Shown: piece by piece, positions 1 through 6,677 of the stretch
Layout of the letters: each line of letters opens with the position of its first letter
Position numbering within the stretch: the stretch's first letter is position 1
Source of the DNA: Actinomycetota bacterium
Lineage (GTDB): Bacteria; Actinomycetota; UBA4738; G016210805
Direction: 5' to 3'
Length of the DNA: 8,322 nt
NCBI GenBank assembly: GCA_016210805.1
Contig: JACQTL010000337.1
Coordinates: 1 to 8,322, forward strand
Made by a program: the position numbers and the translations under genes
Notes under the pieces: generated by a model
Told to the model about the DNA's origin: nothing
Seen by the model: the letters and a program-made list of their open reading frames with translations, nothing else
Database searches by the model: none

Positions 1-2
1 GC

Positions 3-1403
3 CCCAACCTCGTGCTGGTCGTGCTGGACACGGCCAGAGCGGACCACGTTCGGGCCGGGCCCGCGTTCTCCGCGCTCTCCAGGGCCGGTCGCTCGTTCCG
101 CCGGTCCGTGGCCCCGGCCCCCTGGACCCTCCCCACCCACGCCTCGATCCTGTCCGGGCTCCGGCCATCCGAGCACGGCATCACCGGCGCCGCGGTGATG
201 GGCCCGCACGGCGCGCGGAGCCCCCGCTCGAGGGTCGAGGCGCTCGCCGACAGGTGGCTGTCCGAGGTCCTCCGCCGGGACGGGTACTCGACCTTCGCCG
301 CGACGGCGAACCCGTGGTTCGGCGCCGCCGTGGGCCTGACCGTCGGGTTCGAGGAGGTCGTGGAGACCTGGCGGGAGGCCCGGCTCCCCAAGCTGTCCGA
401 CCCCCTGGGCCAGGCCGACCGGAGGCGGGGCCGGGCCGGCCGGTACGTCCACGCCGCCCGGGTGTACGGGCGCCGGGTGGCGGCCAGGGGGGACGGGGGA
501 GGCCGGGCCGCGCTGGCCGCCTTCCGCCGGTACCTGGGGGGAGGGCGCCGGCCGTTCTTCGCCTTCTTCAACGTGATGGAGCCCCACGCCCCGTACGTGC
601 CGCCCGGTCGCCACAACCCCTACGGGCCGGTGGGCAGGGCCACGGCGCTCCGGGTCCTCCGCCGGTGGCACACCGATCGGATGATCGCCTTCAGCCTGGG
701 GATCGGGGACGCCGACCCGGCCGACCTCGAGGTCCTCCGGACCCTGTACGCGGGCGAGGTGGCGTACGCCGACGCCTGGCTGGGCCGCCTCCTCGACACC
801 CTGGACGAGGCCGGTCTCCTGGGGGAGACCGTGGTGGCGGCGACCTCGGACCACGGGGAGAACCTCGGCGAGCACCACCGCCTGTCCCACATAGCCTCGA
901 TGCACGAGACGCTCCTGTCCGTGCCCCTGGCCCTGGCCGGGCCGGGGGTCCCGCCCGGTGAGGAGACCGGGGCCGTGTCGCTCTCCGCCCTGGCGGGGAC
1001 CCTCCGAGGCCTGGCCGAGGGGCGGTGGGAGGACCCGGCCGCCGGTCCGGCCGTCGCCGAGTACGAGTCGGCCGCGTTCCAGGTCTCCGGGGCCCGGCGG
1101 GTGGAGGAGCGGTTCGGCCACGTGCCGGAGGAGTCCCTCCGCCTGCTCCGGACCCGGTGGACGGCCGTCTACGAGGGGCCGTTCAAGTACCTGGCCGGCT
1201 CGGACGGCTCGGCCTCGCTGCACGACCTCGACGCCGACCCGGCCGAGGAGCGCGACGTGGCCGCCTCCCACCCCGAGGTGGCCGCCCGGCTCCGGGCCGG
1301 GGTGGGCCCCTGGTCCGGCGAGGGCGCCGCCTCGGGAGAGCCGGGGCCCGAGGTCCTCGACGCCGAGATCACGGCCCACCTGGAGGGGCTGGGGTACCTC
1401 TAG
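3..1403 (+). CDS. Sulfatase-like / alkaline phosphatase superfamily hydrolase, 5' end cut by window edge
   Basis: Metal-dependent hydrolase or transferase of the sulfatase fold, reading in frame from the first bases, so the true start lies just outside the window. Numbering from codon 3-5, the protein opens with PNLVLVVLDTARADH, the usual first strand of the family, where D9 is a metal ligand. PWTLPTHAS (40-48) matches the active-site C/S-x-P-S/T-R/H motif, but the nucleophile position is Thr42, not Cys or Ser, so formylglycine maturation is not expected. MEPHAPYVPP follows in mid-protein, then SDHGENLGEH, in which D283-H284 are metal ligands. The C-terminal KYLAGS...LHDLDADPAEERDVA block is typical of arylsulfatase-like proteins. 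About 466 residues are visible, close to full length. The missing N-terminus prevents any call on a signal peptide. With two glycosyltransferases opposite, a glycan-modifying role (sulfate or phospho-group transfer or removal) is plausible, but the substrate is unknown. Confidence 0.88.
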   Translation, partial: PNLVLVVLDTARADHVRAGPAFSALSRAGRSFRRSVAPAPWTLPTHASILSGLRPSEHGITGAAVMGPHGARSPRSRVEALADRWLSEVLRRDGYSTFAATANPWFGAAVGLTVGFEEVVETWREARLPKLSDPLGQADRRRGRAGRYVHAARVYGRRVAARGDGGGRAALAAFRRYLGGGRRPFFAFFNVMEPHAPYVPPGRHNPYGPVGRATALRVLRRWHTDRMIAFSLGIGDADPADLEVLRTLYAGEVAYADAWLGRLLDTLDEAGLLGETVVAATSDHGENLGEHHRLSHIASMHETLLSVPLALAGPGVPPGEETGAVSLSALAGTLRGLAEGRWEDPAAGPAVAEYESAAFQVSGARRVEERFGHVPEESLRLLRTRWTAVYEGPFKYLAGSDGSASLHDLDADPAEERDVAASHPEVAARLRAGVGPWSGEGAASGEPGPEVLDAEITAHLEGLGYL

Positions 1404-2538
1404 GGAACGTCCCGGCCAGGACCTCCCGGTAGAGCTCGTCGTACTCCTCGGCCACCCGGTCGATGTGGAACCGCTCGCCGAACCGGCGAGCCCCGGCCCC
1501 CAGGGCGGCCCGCCGCCCCGGGTCCCCGACCAGCCCGGCTACGGCGTCGGCCATGGCCGGGAGGTCCCCGGGCGGCACGAGGAGCCCGGTCCGGCCGGGG
1601 ACCAGCACGTCGCGAACCCCGCCCTGGTCGAAGCTCACCGCCGGGACCCCGGCCAGGAGGGCCTCCACGAGGACCCCCGGCGCCCCCTCGGTCGCGCTGG
1701 TCGAGACCAGGAGGTCGGCGGCGCCGATCAGCCGGGAGGCGTCGGCCCGCGTGCCGGCCAGCGTGACCAGGTCGGCGCCGGCCGCGGCTCGGACCCGCCC
1801 GGCCAGGGGACCGTCCCCCACCATCACCAGCCGGGCCCCGGGCGAGCGGGAGGACAGGAGCCCGGCCAGGGCCACCGCGGCCAGGGGGTCCTTCTCCGGG
1901 ACCAGCCGTCCCACCCACAGCACCATGGCCGCCTCGTCGGTGAAGCCCAGCTCGCGGCGGAGGGCGGCTCGCTCGGCCGGGCCGAGCTCGGGCGGCGGGA
2001 AGCGCCCGTTGCGGATGGCCCGGACCCGCTCGGCGGGGACCCCGAACTCGTCCACCAGCTCCGCCCGGAGCGAATCGCTCACCGGGACGAAGGCGGCGGC
2101 CCGCCGGTACGCCCAGGCCAGCGAGCGGGCCCGCAGGGGGGTGCGCAGGCGGGGAGGCACCGCCGCCACGCGGACGTACACGATGGGCGCCAGCCGGTGG
2201 AGCCCGGCCAGGACGGCCACGCGCAGGGGGTCCCCCCCGTGGGCCACGATCAGGTGGGGGCGGAAGGAGCGGGCTCGCCGGCGGAGGCTCCACGCGGCTC
2301 GCAGGGCCTCGCCGCGTCCGGGAGCGACGCCGGGGAGCACCCGTCCGGCGGCTCCCTCGGGCGGCGTCCAGGCCTCCTCCCCCCGCGCGCCGACCAGGGG
2401 GAGGACGGCGACGTCGTAGCGGTCCCGGAGGGCCCAGGCCAGCTGCTGGGCGAAGGTCTCCGCCCCCCGGAGCTGGAACCGGGGGATCAGGTCGGCGACG
2501 CGCGGCCGGGCCGGACCGGGACCGGCCTCCCCGGTCAA
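1369..2538 (-). CDS. GT4-type glycosyltransferase (canonical active site)
   Basis: Predicted 389-residue GT-B fold glycosyltransferase that would move a sugar from a nucleotide-sugar donor to an acceptor at the cytoplasmic face of the membrane. The N-terminal acceptor domain begins RVADLIPRFQLRGAETFAQQ (residues 13-32). The donor domain shows WVGRLVPEKDP (R211 and K216, phosphate-contacting residues in GT4 enzymes), MVGDGPL (239-245) and an intact E-x7-E motif (E284...E292 in EGAPGVLVE), then FDQGGVRDVL and GLLVPPGD. I chose the TTG start at 2538 because it sits within TTGA, overlapping the TGA stop of the upstream glycosyltransferase, with GGGGAA seven bases before it; no ATG or GTG is nearby in frame. 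The frame stays open far upstream through other genes, an artefact of high GC. The 3' end overlaps the convergent sulfatase gene by 35 bp. Donor and acceptor are unknown. Confidence 0.9.
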   Translation of the reverse strand: MTGEAGPGPARPRVADLIPRFQLRGAETFAQQLAWALRDRYDVAVLPLVGARGEEAWTPPEGAAGRVLPGVAPGRGEALRAAWSLRRRARSFRPHLIVAHGGDPLRVAVLAGLHRLAPIVYVRVAAVPPRLRTPLRARSLAWAYRRAAAFVPVSDSLRAELVDEFGVPAERVRAIRNGRFPPPELGPAERAALRRELGFTDEAAMVLWVGRLVPEKDPLAAVALAGLLSSRSPGARLVMVGDGPLAGRVRAAAGADLVTLAGTRADASRLIGAADLLVSTSATEGAPGVLVEALLAGVPAVSFDQGGVRDVLVPGRTGLLVPPGDLPAMADAVAGLVGDPGRRAALGAGARRFGERFHIDRVAEEYDELYREVLAGTFPRGTPAPPGGP

Positions 2539-3659
2539 CGGGCGGTTCCCCGGGCCGCGGCGAAGGCCTCCGCGTAGGCGGGGAGGACGGCCTCCAGGCG
2601 GAACGGCCGGCAGGCCTCCCGGGCCGCCTCCCCCATGACCCGTCGCCGGTCGGGGTTCCGGAGGAGGTCCACCAGCACGACGGTGAGGGCCTCCAGGAAG
2701 CCCGGGGGGGCGAGCTCGCCGGTCTCCCCGTCTCGCACCACGGTGCCGACCTGCCCGGTGTCGAAGGCCACGGCCGGGATCCCGGCCAGGCCGGCCTGGA
2801 CCAGCACTCCGAGCTGCCCGGGGCCGGCCGCCGTGGACAGCAGGACGTCGGAGGCCGAGAGGATCCGCTCGGCGTCGTCGCGGGACCCCAGGACGAGGGC
2901 CGACTCGCCGACCGCCGAGGCGGCCCGCTCTACGGCGTGGCGGAGGGGACCGTCGCCGCACATCGCCAGGTGGCAGGGGCCGAACCGGGCCTCGGCCAGC
3001 GCGAAGGCCTGGAGGGCCAGGCCGGGCCGCCGCCAGTCGGAGAGCCGCCCGATCCACGTCACCAGGGGGAGGTCCGGCTTGGCCCCGATCGCCGACCGGA
3101 GCGCCGCCCGCTCGACCTCGTCGAGGGGGGGTGGCTCCCGGCGGGCCGGGGGGATCGCGCGCACCCGCTCGAGCCCCGCGCCGAACGTGCCGCCCAGCTC
3201 CTGGCGGAGGTCCTCGTTCGTGGCGATGACCACCGCCGGCCGGCCCAGCAGCCTGACCAGCCACCTCTCCGACCGCTTCCCCAGCGAGTGCCCCGACTGG
3301 CGGTAGACCAGGGGGACCCGCCCCCGGGGGTCGGAGAGCTCCGCGTAGGCCAGGGCTTGGGCGCCGTGGGCCACGAGCAGGTCGGGCCGCAGGCGCCGGA
3401 GCCCCGCCCGGAGCCGGGCCACCGCGCCGACGTCCACGCCGCCGGTTCGCTGCACGCGCCCGGGCGGGCGGGCCCCGGGCACGACGTGGACCCGCCCGGC
3501 GGGTGCCGACTCCGCCGGCCCGAACAGGGGGAAGAGCAGGTTCCGGGAGCCGTCGACGGCGGGAAGGGCCTCGGCCAGCTGGGCGGCGAAGATCTCGGGA
3601 CCCCGTCGCATCACCCGCGAGACGACGTGGAGGACCCGGGACCCGGTCGCGCTTCCCAT
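2535..3659 (-). CDS. GT4-like glycosyltransferase paralogue with altered donor-site residues
   Basis: A 374-residue protein with the GT-B layout of its downstream neighbour. The openings align (VVSRVMRRGPEIFAAQLAEAL against LIPRFQLRGAETFAQQLAWAL), as do WIGRLSDWRRP (202-212), MCGDGPL (233-239), GVLVQAGLAGIPAVAFDTGQ (284-303) and GELAPPG, so the two genes look like an old tandem duplication. The usual GT4 donor-site residues are changed: the Lys of the EKD segment is Arg (W209-R210-R211 region), and the E-x7-E glutamates are Pro280 and Gln288. It may therefore be a non-catalytic partner, bind an unusual donor, or be diverging. The ATG at 3659 is preceded by a weak AGGA about ten bases upstream and directly fits the conserved N-terminus. 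It is the first gene of a two-gene operon and is transcribed divergently from rplY. The reading frame is intact, so it is not an obvious pseudogene. Confidence 0.86.
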   Translation of the reverse strand: MGSATGSRVLHVVSRVMRRGPEIFAAQLAEALPAVDGSRNLLFPLFGPAESAPAGRVHVVPGARPPGRVQRTGGVDVGAVARLRAGLRRLRPDLLVAHGAQALAYAELSDPRGRVPLVYRQSGHSLGKRSERWLVRLLGRPAVVIATNEDLRQELGGTFGAGLERVRAIPPARREPPPLDEVERAALRSAIGAKPDLPLVTWIGRLSDWRRPGLALQAFALAEARFGPCHLAMCGDGPLRHAVERAASAVGESALVLGSRDDAERILSASDVLLSTAAGPGQLGVLVQAGLAGIPAVAFDTGQVGTVVRDGETGELAPPGFLEALTVVLVDLLRNPDRRRVMGEAAREACRPFRLEAVLPAYAEAFAAARGTAR

Positions 3660-3774
3660 CGGCCCGCAATCCTACGGCAGCCGCGACGTAGGTCGGGTCG
3701 GGGGACGTTCGGGCTGCGTACAATGGCTGCTCTCGAGAACCTCCCACCGACGACCCGATTCCGAGCGAGGACCG
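3660..3774. promoter_or_regulatory. Divergent intergenic region between the glycosyltransferase operon and rplY
   Basis: This 115-bp gap separates two divergent genes and so must carry promoters for both. On the plus strand TACAAT at 3719-3724 resembles a -10 element, with about 50 bases to the rplY start, but no convincing -35 lies 16-18 bases upstream. The rplY ribosome binding site GCGAGGA (3765-3771) is clear. I could not pick a promoter for the leftward operon. The -10 call rests on similarity alone. Confidence 0.35.
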
Positions 3775-4473
3775 ATGGAACTCAAGTTGAAGGCAGAGCT
3801 CCGCGAGGGGCACGGGAAGGGCCCGGCCCGCCGCCTGCGGGCCGACGGCAAGGTGCCGGCGACCGTGTACGGGCACGGGATGGAACCCCTGTCCGTGGCC
3901 GTTGACGCGCGCGACCTGTTCCACATCCTCCACACCGACGCGGGGAGCAACGTGTTGATCGACCTGGAGGTCGGCTCGGACAACCACCTCACCCTCCCCC
4001 GCGAGATCCAGCGCGACCACGTGAAGGGGCGGTTCGTGCACGTGGACTTCCTGGCCGTCCGCCGCGACGTGAAGATCACCGTGGACGTGCCCGTCCACCT
4101 GGTCGGCGAGTCGCCGGGCGTGAAGGAGGGCGGCGTGATCGAGCACCAGACCTGGGAGGTCCGGGCTCAGTGCCTGCCCGGCGACGTGCCGGAGGCCTTC
4201 GAGGCCGACATCTCGGGGCTCGCCATCGGGGACAGCGTTCGGGTGTCCGACCTCCGGGCGCCCGAGGGCGTAGAGATCCTCTCGAACCTCGACGACGTGA
4301 TCGCGTCCGTGGTCGTCCCCGCGATCCTCAGGGTCGAGGAGGAGGTCGCCGAGGAGGAGCTGGCGGAGGCCGTCGAGGGCGCCGAGGCGGTGCTGGAGGC
4401 CGAGGGTGCCACCGAGGGGGAGGCCGCCGAGCACGAGGCCCCCCCCGGCACCGAGGCCGGCTCCGGGGAGTAG
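3775..4473 (+). CDS. rplY: 50S ribosomal protein L25 / general stress protein CTC
   Basis: Ribosomal protein that binds 5S rRNA in the large-subunit central protuberance; the long two-domain form is called CTC or TL5. The N-terminal 5S-binding domain (about 1-95) has the signature GKGPARRLRADGKVPATVYG (14-33), followed by LPREIQRDHVKGRFVHVDFL (74-93). The C-terminal CTC domain (about 98-185) includes VPVHLVGESPGVKEGGVIEH (105-124) and a domain end near VVVPAI. A strongly acidic, Ala/Glu-rich tail covers about 187-232, as in many GC-rich bacteria. The 232-residue length fits the long form and excludes the short enterobacterial L25. The ATG is supported by GAGG five bases upstream. It is followed 12 bp later by pth, an arrangement widely conserved in Gram-positive bacteria. 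Identification is secure; the function of the tail is unknown. Confidence 0.97.
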   Translation: MELKLKAELREGHGKGPARRLRADGKVPATVYGHGMEPLSVAVDARDLFHILHTDAGSNVLIDLEVGSDNHLTLPREIQRDHVKGRFVHVDFLAVRRDVKITVDVPVHLVGESPGVKEGGVIEHQTWEVRAQCLPGDVPEAFEADISGLAIGDSVRVSDLRAPEGVEILSNLDDVIASVVVPAILRVEEEVAEEELAEAVEGAEAVLEAEGATEGEAAEHEAPPGTEAGSGE

Positions 4474-4485
4474 CCGGCCCCGCCC

Positions 4486-5073
4486 ATGGCCTGGCTGGTG
4501 GCCGGCCTGGGCAACCCCGGGGAACGCTACGCCGGGACCCGCCACAACGTCGGGGCGATGACGGCCGGCGTCCTTTGCTCCCGGGCCGGAGAACGGTTCC
4601 GCAAGGTCCGCTTCGTCCCCGTGGAGTCGGCGGAGATCGCCGTGGACGGCGAGCGCGTCCTCCTGGCCCGGTCGCTCCAGTACATGAACGTGAGCGGGCC
4701 CGGCTACGCCTCGCTGGCCAGGCGGCGCGGCGTCCCGGCCGAGCGGGTGGTGGCCGTGCACGACGAGATCGACCTCCCCTTCGGGGCCCTCAAGCTGAAG
4801 TCGGGCGGCTCCACGGCCGGCCACCGGGGGCTCGACTCGCTGGCCGGGGCCCTGGGCACCCGCGGCTTCCCCAGGGTCCGGATCGGGGTGGGCCGCCCGC
4901 CCGGGCGGCAGGACGCGGCCGACCACGTCCTCCGCCGGTTCAACAGGTCCGAGCAGCCCGAGGTCGACCTGCTGGTCGAGGAGGCCGCCGACGCCGTCCT
5001 GGCCCTGATCCGGGAGGGCCTCCAGGCCGCCCAGGACCGCTTCAACCGCTCCGGCCGCCCCGCGCTACCCTGA
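4486..5073 (+). CDS. pth: Peptidyl-tRNA hydrolase
   Basis: Cytosolic esterase that releases tRNA from peptidyl-tRNAs that drop off stalled ribosomes. The 195-residue length is normal. Visible signatures are GLGNPGERYAGTRHNVG (7-23) with N10 and catalytic H20, MNVSGPG (67-73) with N68, and VHDEIDLPFGALKLKSGGST (91-110) with D93; these residue numbers coincide with those used for E. coli Pth. The following AGHRGL (111-116) has Arg where E. coli has Asn114, a residue linked to tRNA binding, so this position is atypical. The start is fixed by the conserved N-terminus. A GGGGAG about 15 bases upstream, lying on the rplY stop, is far for a binding site, so expression probably depends on coupling to rplY. 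A GC-rich hairpin follows the stop at once. Identification is secure. Confidence 0.97.
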   Translation: MAWLVAGLGNPGERYAGTRHNVGAMTAGVLCSRAGERFRKVRFVPVESAEIAVDGERVLLARSLQYMNVSGPGYASLARRRGVPAERVVAVHDEIDLPFGALKLKSGGSTAGHRGLDSLAGALGTRGFPRVRIGVGRPPGRQDAADHVLRRFNRSEQPEVDLLVEEAADAVLALIREGLQAAQDRFNRSGRPALP

Positions 5074-5074
5074 G

Positions 5075-5096
5075 CCCGGCCGCGCCGGCGGCCGGG
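5075..5096. terminator. Perfect 9-bp GC hairpin between convergent pth and histidine kinase genes
   Basis: CCCGGCCGC (5075-5083), a 4-base loop, and GCGGCCGGG (5088-5096) form a perfect, all-GC stem. It begins two bases after the pth stop and lies eight bases from the stop of the convergent kinase gene, so it could serve both transcripts. No U-tract follows on either strand, as is common in GC-rich actinobacteria; termination is therefore inferred from position and stem strength. Confidence 0.45.
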
Positions 5097-5103
5097 AGGG
5101 GGG

Positions 5104-6303
5104 TTACCGGGGGGTCGGCTCGGCGGGCTCGGCCTCGGTGACCGGGACCCAGGCCTCCACGGTGGTGCCGCGGCCCCGGACGGTCTCCACGGACAGCCGG
5201 CCTCCGACCACCTCGGCCCGCTCCCGCATCGCCGTCAGCCCGAGGTGCCCGGGCCGGCCCGGCGCCTCCCCCCACAGCTCCCTGGGGTCGAACCCCCCGC
5301 CGTCGTCGGTCACCCGGACCACTATCCCGGCGTCCCGTTCCTCCAGGGCCACCTCGACCCGCGAGGCCCCGGCGTGCTTGCGGACGTTGGTGACGGCCTC
5401 CTGCACGATCCGGTACAGGGTGGCCCGGATCTCGGCCGGGGGCTCGGTCACGATCCCGTCCACCAGGCGGTGCTCGATGCCACCCGGGATGTTGCCCTCC
5501 GACAGGAAGGCCCTGATCGCCGCGGCCAGCCCCTGCTGGTCCAGGGCGGGCGGGCGGAGCTCGAACATGAGGGTCCGCAGGCGCTCCACGGCCCGCCCGA
5601 CCTCCTCCTCGAGCTCCTGGAGGGCCTCCTCTCCCTCGGGACCGGTGAACCGCCGAAGCGAGTAGAGCCGATACCCCAGGGCGGTGATCGTCTGGACGGA
5701 GTCGTCGTGGATGTCGACGGCGATCCGCCGGCGCTCCTCTTCCTGGGCCCGGACCAGGCGGGCCAGCAGCATGCGCCGCTCCTCCGCGGCCCGCCGGAGG
5801 AGGTGGACGCCCCGTTCGAGCTCCTGCTCGGCCAGCTTGCGCTCGGTGACGTCGCGCATCGAGCCCTGGTAGTAGAGGGTTCGCCCGTTCCGGTCCTTCA
5901 CCGCGCGGGCGCTGTCCAGGACCCAGCGGATCGTCCCGTCCCTCCGGCGGAGGCGGGCCTCGAAGTCGATCACCACCCCGTCGCGCTCCATCTCCTCCCG
6001 CCACCGCCTCCGCTCCTCGGGGTCGAGGTACTGGTCCTCGGCCCGCCGCGCGTAGAGGTCCTCGGCCCGCTCGTAGCCCATGATCCGCAGGAGGGTCGGG
6101 TTGACCTCCAGGATCCGGCCGTCGGGGGTGGTCCTGTACAGGCCGACGGGGACGTCCTCCATCAGCCGGCGATAGCGCTCCTCCGCCTCGGCCAGCGCGT
6201 CCAGCGCCTCGTCGAGCTGCCGGTGGAGCTCCGCCGGGTCCTCGGGCTCGGGCTCGAGCTGCCTCGGAGGTCGTTCGGGGGACGGGTCGGTGGAGTCAAT
6301 CAT
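5104..6303 (-). CDS. Cytosolic PAS-domain sensor histidine kinase (HisKA_3 / NarL-partner type)
   Basis: A 399-residue sensor kinase that would autophosphorylate and pass the phosphate to a LuxR/NarL-type response regulator. After a Pro/Glu-rich leader comes one PAS domain with its PAC motif (about 42-155: YRRLMEDVPVGLYRTTPDGR, then YYQGSMRDVTERK). A charged helix, probably coiled coil (155-195), leads to the dimerisation and phosphoacceptor motif RRRIAVDIHDDSVQ with H199. The HATPase domain (about 290-388) shows the N box QEAVTNVRKHA, the G1 motif DDGGGFDP (333-340) and the G2 region GHLGLTAMRERA (352-363). No transmembrane segment is visible, so it likely senses an intracellular signal. I chose the ATG at 6303 because the frame upstream of it shows no domain; the ribosome binding site is weak. 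The gene stands alone here, with no regulator gene in the window. The ligand is unknown. Confidence 0.93.
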   Translation of the reverse strand: MIDSTDPSPERPPRQLEPEPEDPAELHRQLDEALDALAEAEERYRRLMEDVPVGLYRTTPDGRILEVNPTLLRIMGYERAEDLYARRAEDQYLDPEERRRWREEMERDGVVIDFEARLRRRDGTIRWVLDSARAVKDRNGRTLYYQGSMRDVTERKLAEQELERGVHLLRRAAEERRMLLARLVRAQEEERRRIAVDIHDDSVQTITALGYRLYSLRRFTGPEGEEALQELEEEVGRAVERLRTLMFELRPPALDQQGLAAAIRAFLSEGNIPGGIEHRLVDGIVTEPPAEIRATLYRIVQEAVTNVRKHAGASRVEVALEERDAGIVVRVTDDGGGFDPRELWGEAPGRPGHLGLTAMRERAEVVGGRLSVETVRGRGTTVEAWVPVTEAEPAEPTPR

Positions 6304-6318
6304 CGGTCCGATTATCGG
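6302..6318. promoter_or_regulatory. Nested palindrome ATCGG-t-CCGAT-t-ATCGG over the kinase start codon
   Basis: Three five-base arms alternate in orientation with single-base spacers: ATCGG (6302-6306), CCGAT (6308-6312), ATCGG (6314-6318). Two overlapping perfect palindromes therefore share the central arm. The site covers the ATG and 5' leader of the leftward histidine kinase gene. It could be an operator or a short leader hairpin that hides the start; only position and symmetry support this. Confidence 0.25.
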
Positions 6319-6414
6319 CGACCGCCCCCCGGAACCGAACCCGATCCGAGCATCCCGCCACGACGTGACGGGGGACCTACCTCCAGCCGGCCGCCGAACG
6401 AGTTCGCCCGTTGA

Positions 6415-6660
6415 GGCCACGACTCGGTCCCCCGGTGGATCATCGAGCTCCTCACCGGCAAGGGCGCCCAGGTCCGGGACTCGGCCGGGGGACCCCGATG
6501 CCAGTGGTGCGGCGCCTCGTTCGCCCCCTACGGCGTGCCGAGGGCGTCGCCCGGCAGCCTCAAGGACGACCAAGAGGAGATCACCACCACCACGTTGGTG
6601 TGGTGCAGGACCTCGGCCGCCTCGTGGACCTCCTACCCCCCGGGCGCCGGAGAAGGCTGA
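6415..6660 (+). pseudogene. Possible remnant of a small Cys-pair protein (open segment, no start codon)
   Basis: This frame follows a TGA at 6412-6414 and stays open to a TGA at 6658-6660, giving 81 codons. Third positions are nearly all G or C, as in the real genes to its left. The translation contains PRWIIELLTGKGAQVRDS and then CQWCGASFAPYGVP, a C-x2-C pair of zinc-ribbon appearance, with a further Cys in TLVWCRTS. No ATG, GTG or TTG precedes the Cys pair in frame, so it cannot be an intact gene as it stands. It may be the 3' part of a gene truncated by the rearrangement suggested by the tRNA fragment just downstream, or merely a chance frame, which high GC makes common. I recognise no family. 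Confidence 0.25.
6582..6605 (+). other. Hairpin CACCAC...GTGGTG
   Basis: CACCAC (6582-6587) pairs with GTGGTG (6600-6605); after a bulged C at 6588, ACC (6589-6591) pairs with GGT (6597-6599) around the loop ACGTT. The stem has nine pairs with one bulge. No U-tract follows. It could end transcription of the degraded segment it lies in or be incidental to a run of Thr codons (ITTTT). Confidence 0.3.
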
Positions 6661-6677
6661 AGCCACCTGGGAATCGT

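Noticed and set aside
958..2577. Plus-strand open frame of about 539 codons
   Set aside because: The translation is low-complexity Arg/Pro/Gly with no motif, and it overlaps the sulfatase-like gene out of frame and the glycosyltransferase antisense.
1369..4926. Single minus-strand frame open for 1185 codons through several genes
   Set aside because: Only the part below 2538 has a protein-family signature. The rest is Pro/Gly/Arg-rich translation antisense to rplY and pth or out of frame with the second glycosyltransferase, as expected at very high GC.
6304..6666. N-terminal extension of the sensor kinase to 6666
   Set aside because: The added sequence is Arg/Gly/Pro-rich with no domain, and the ATG at 6303 directly precedes the leader and PAS domain.
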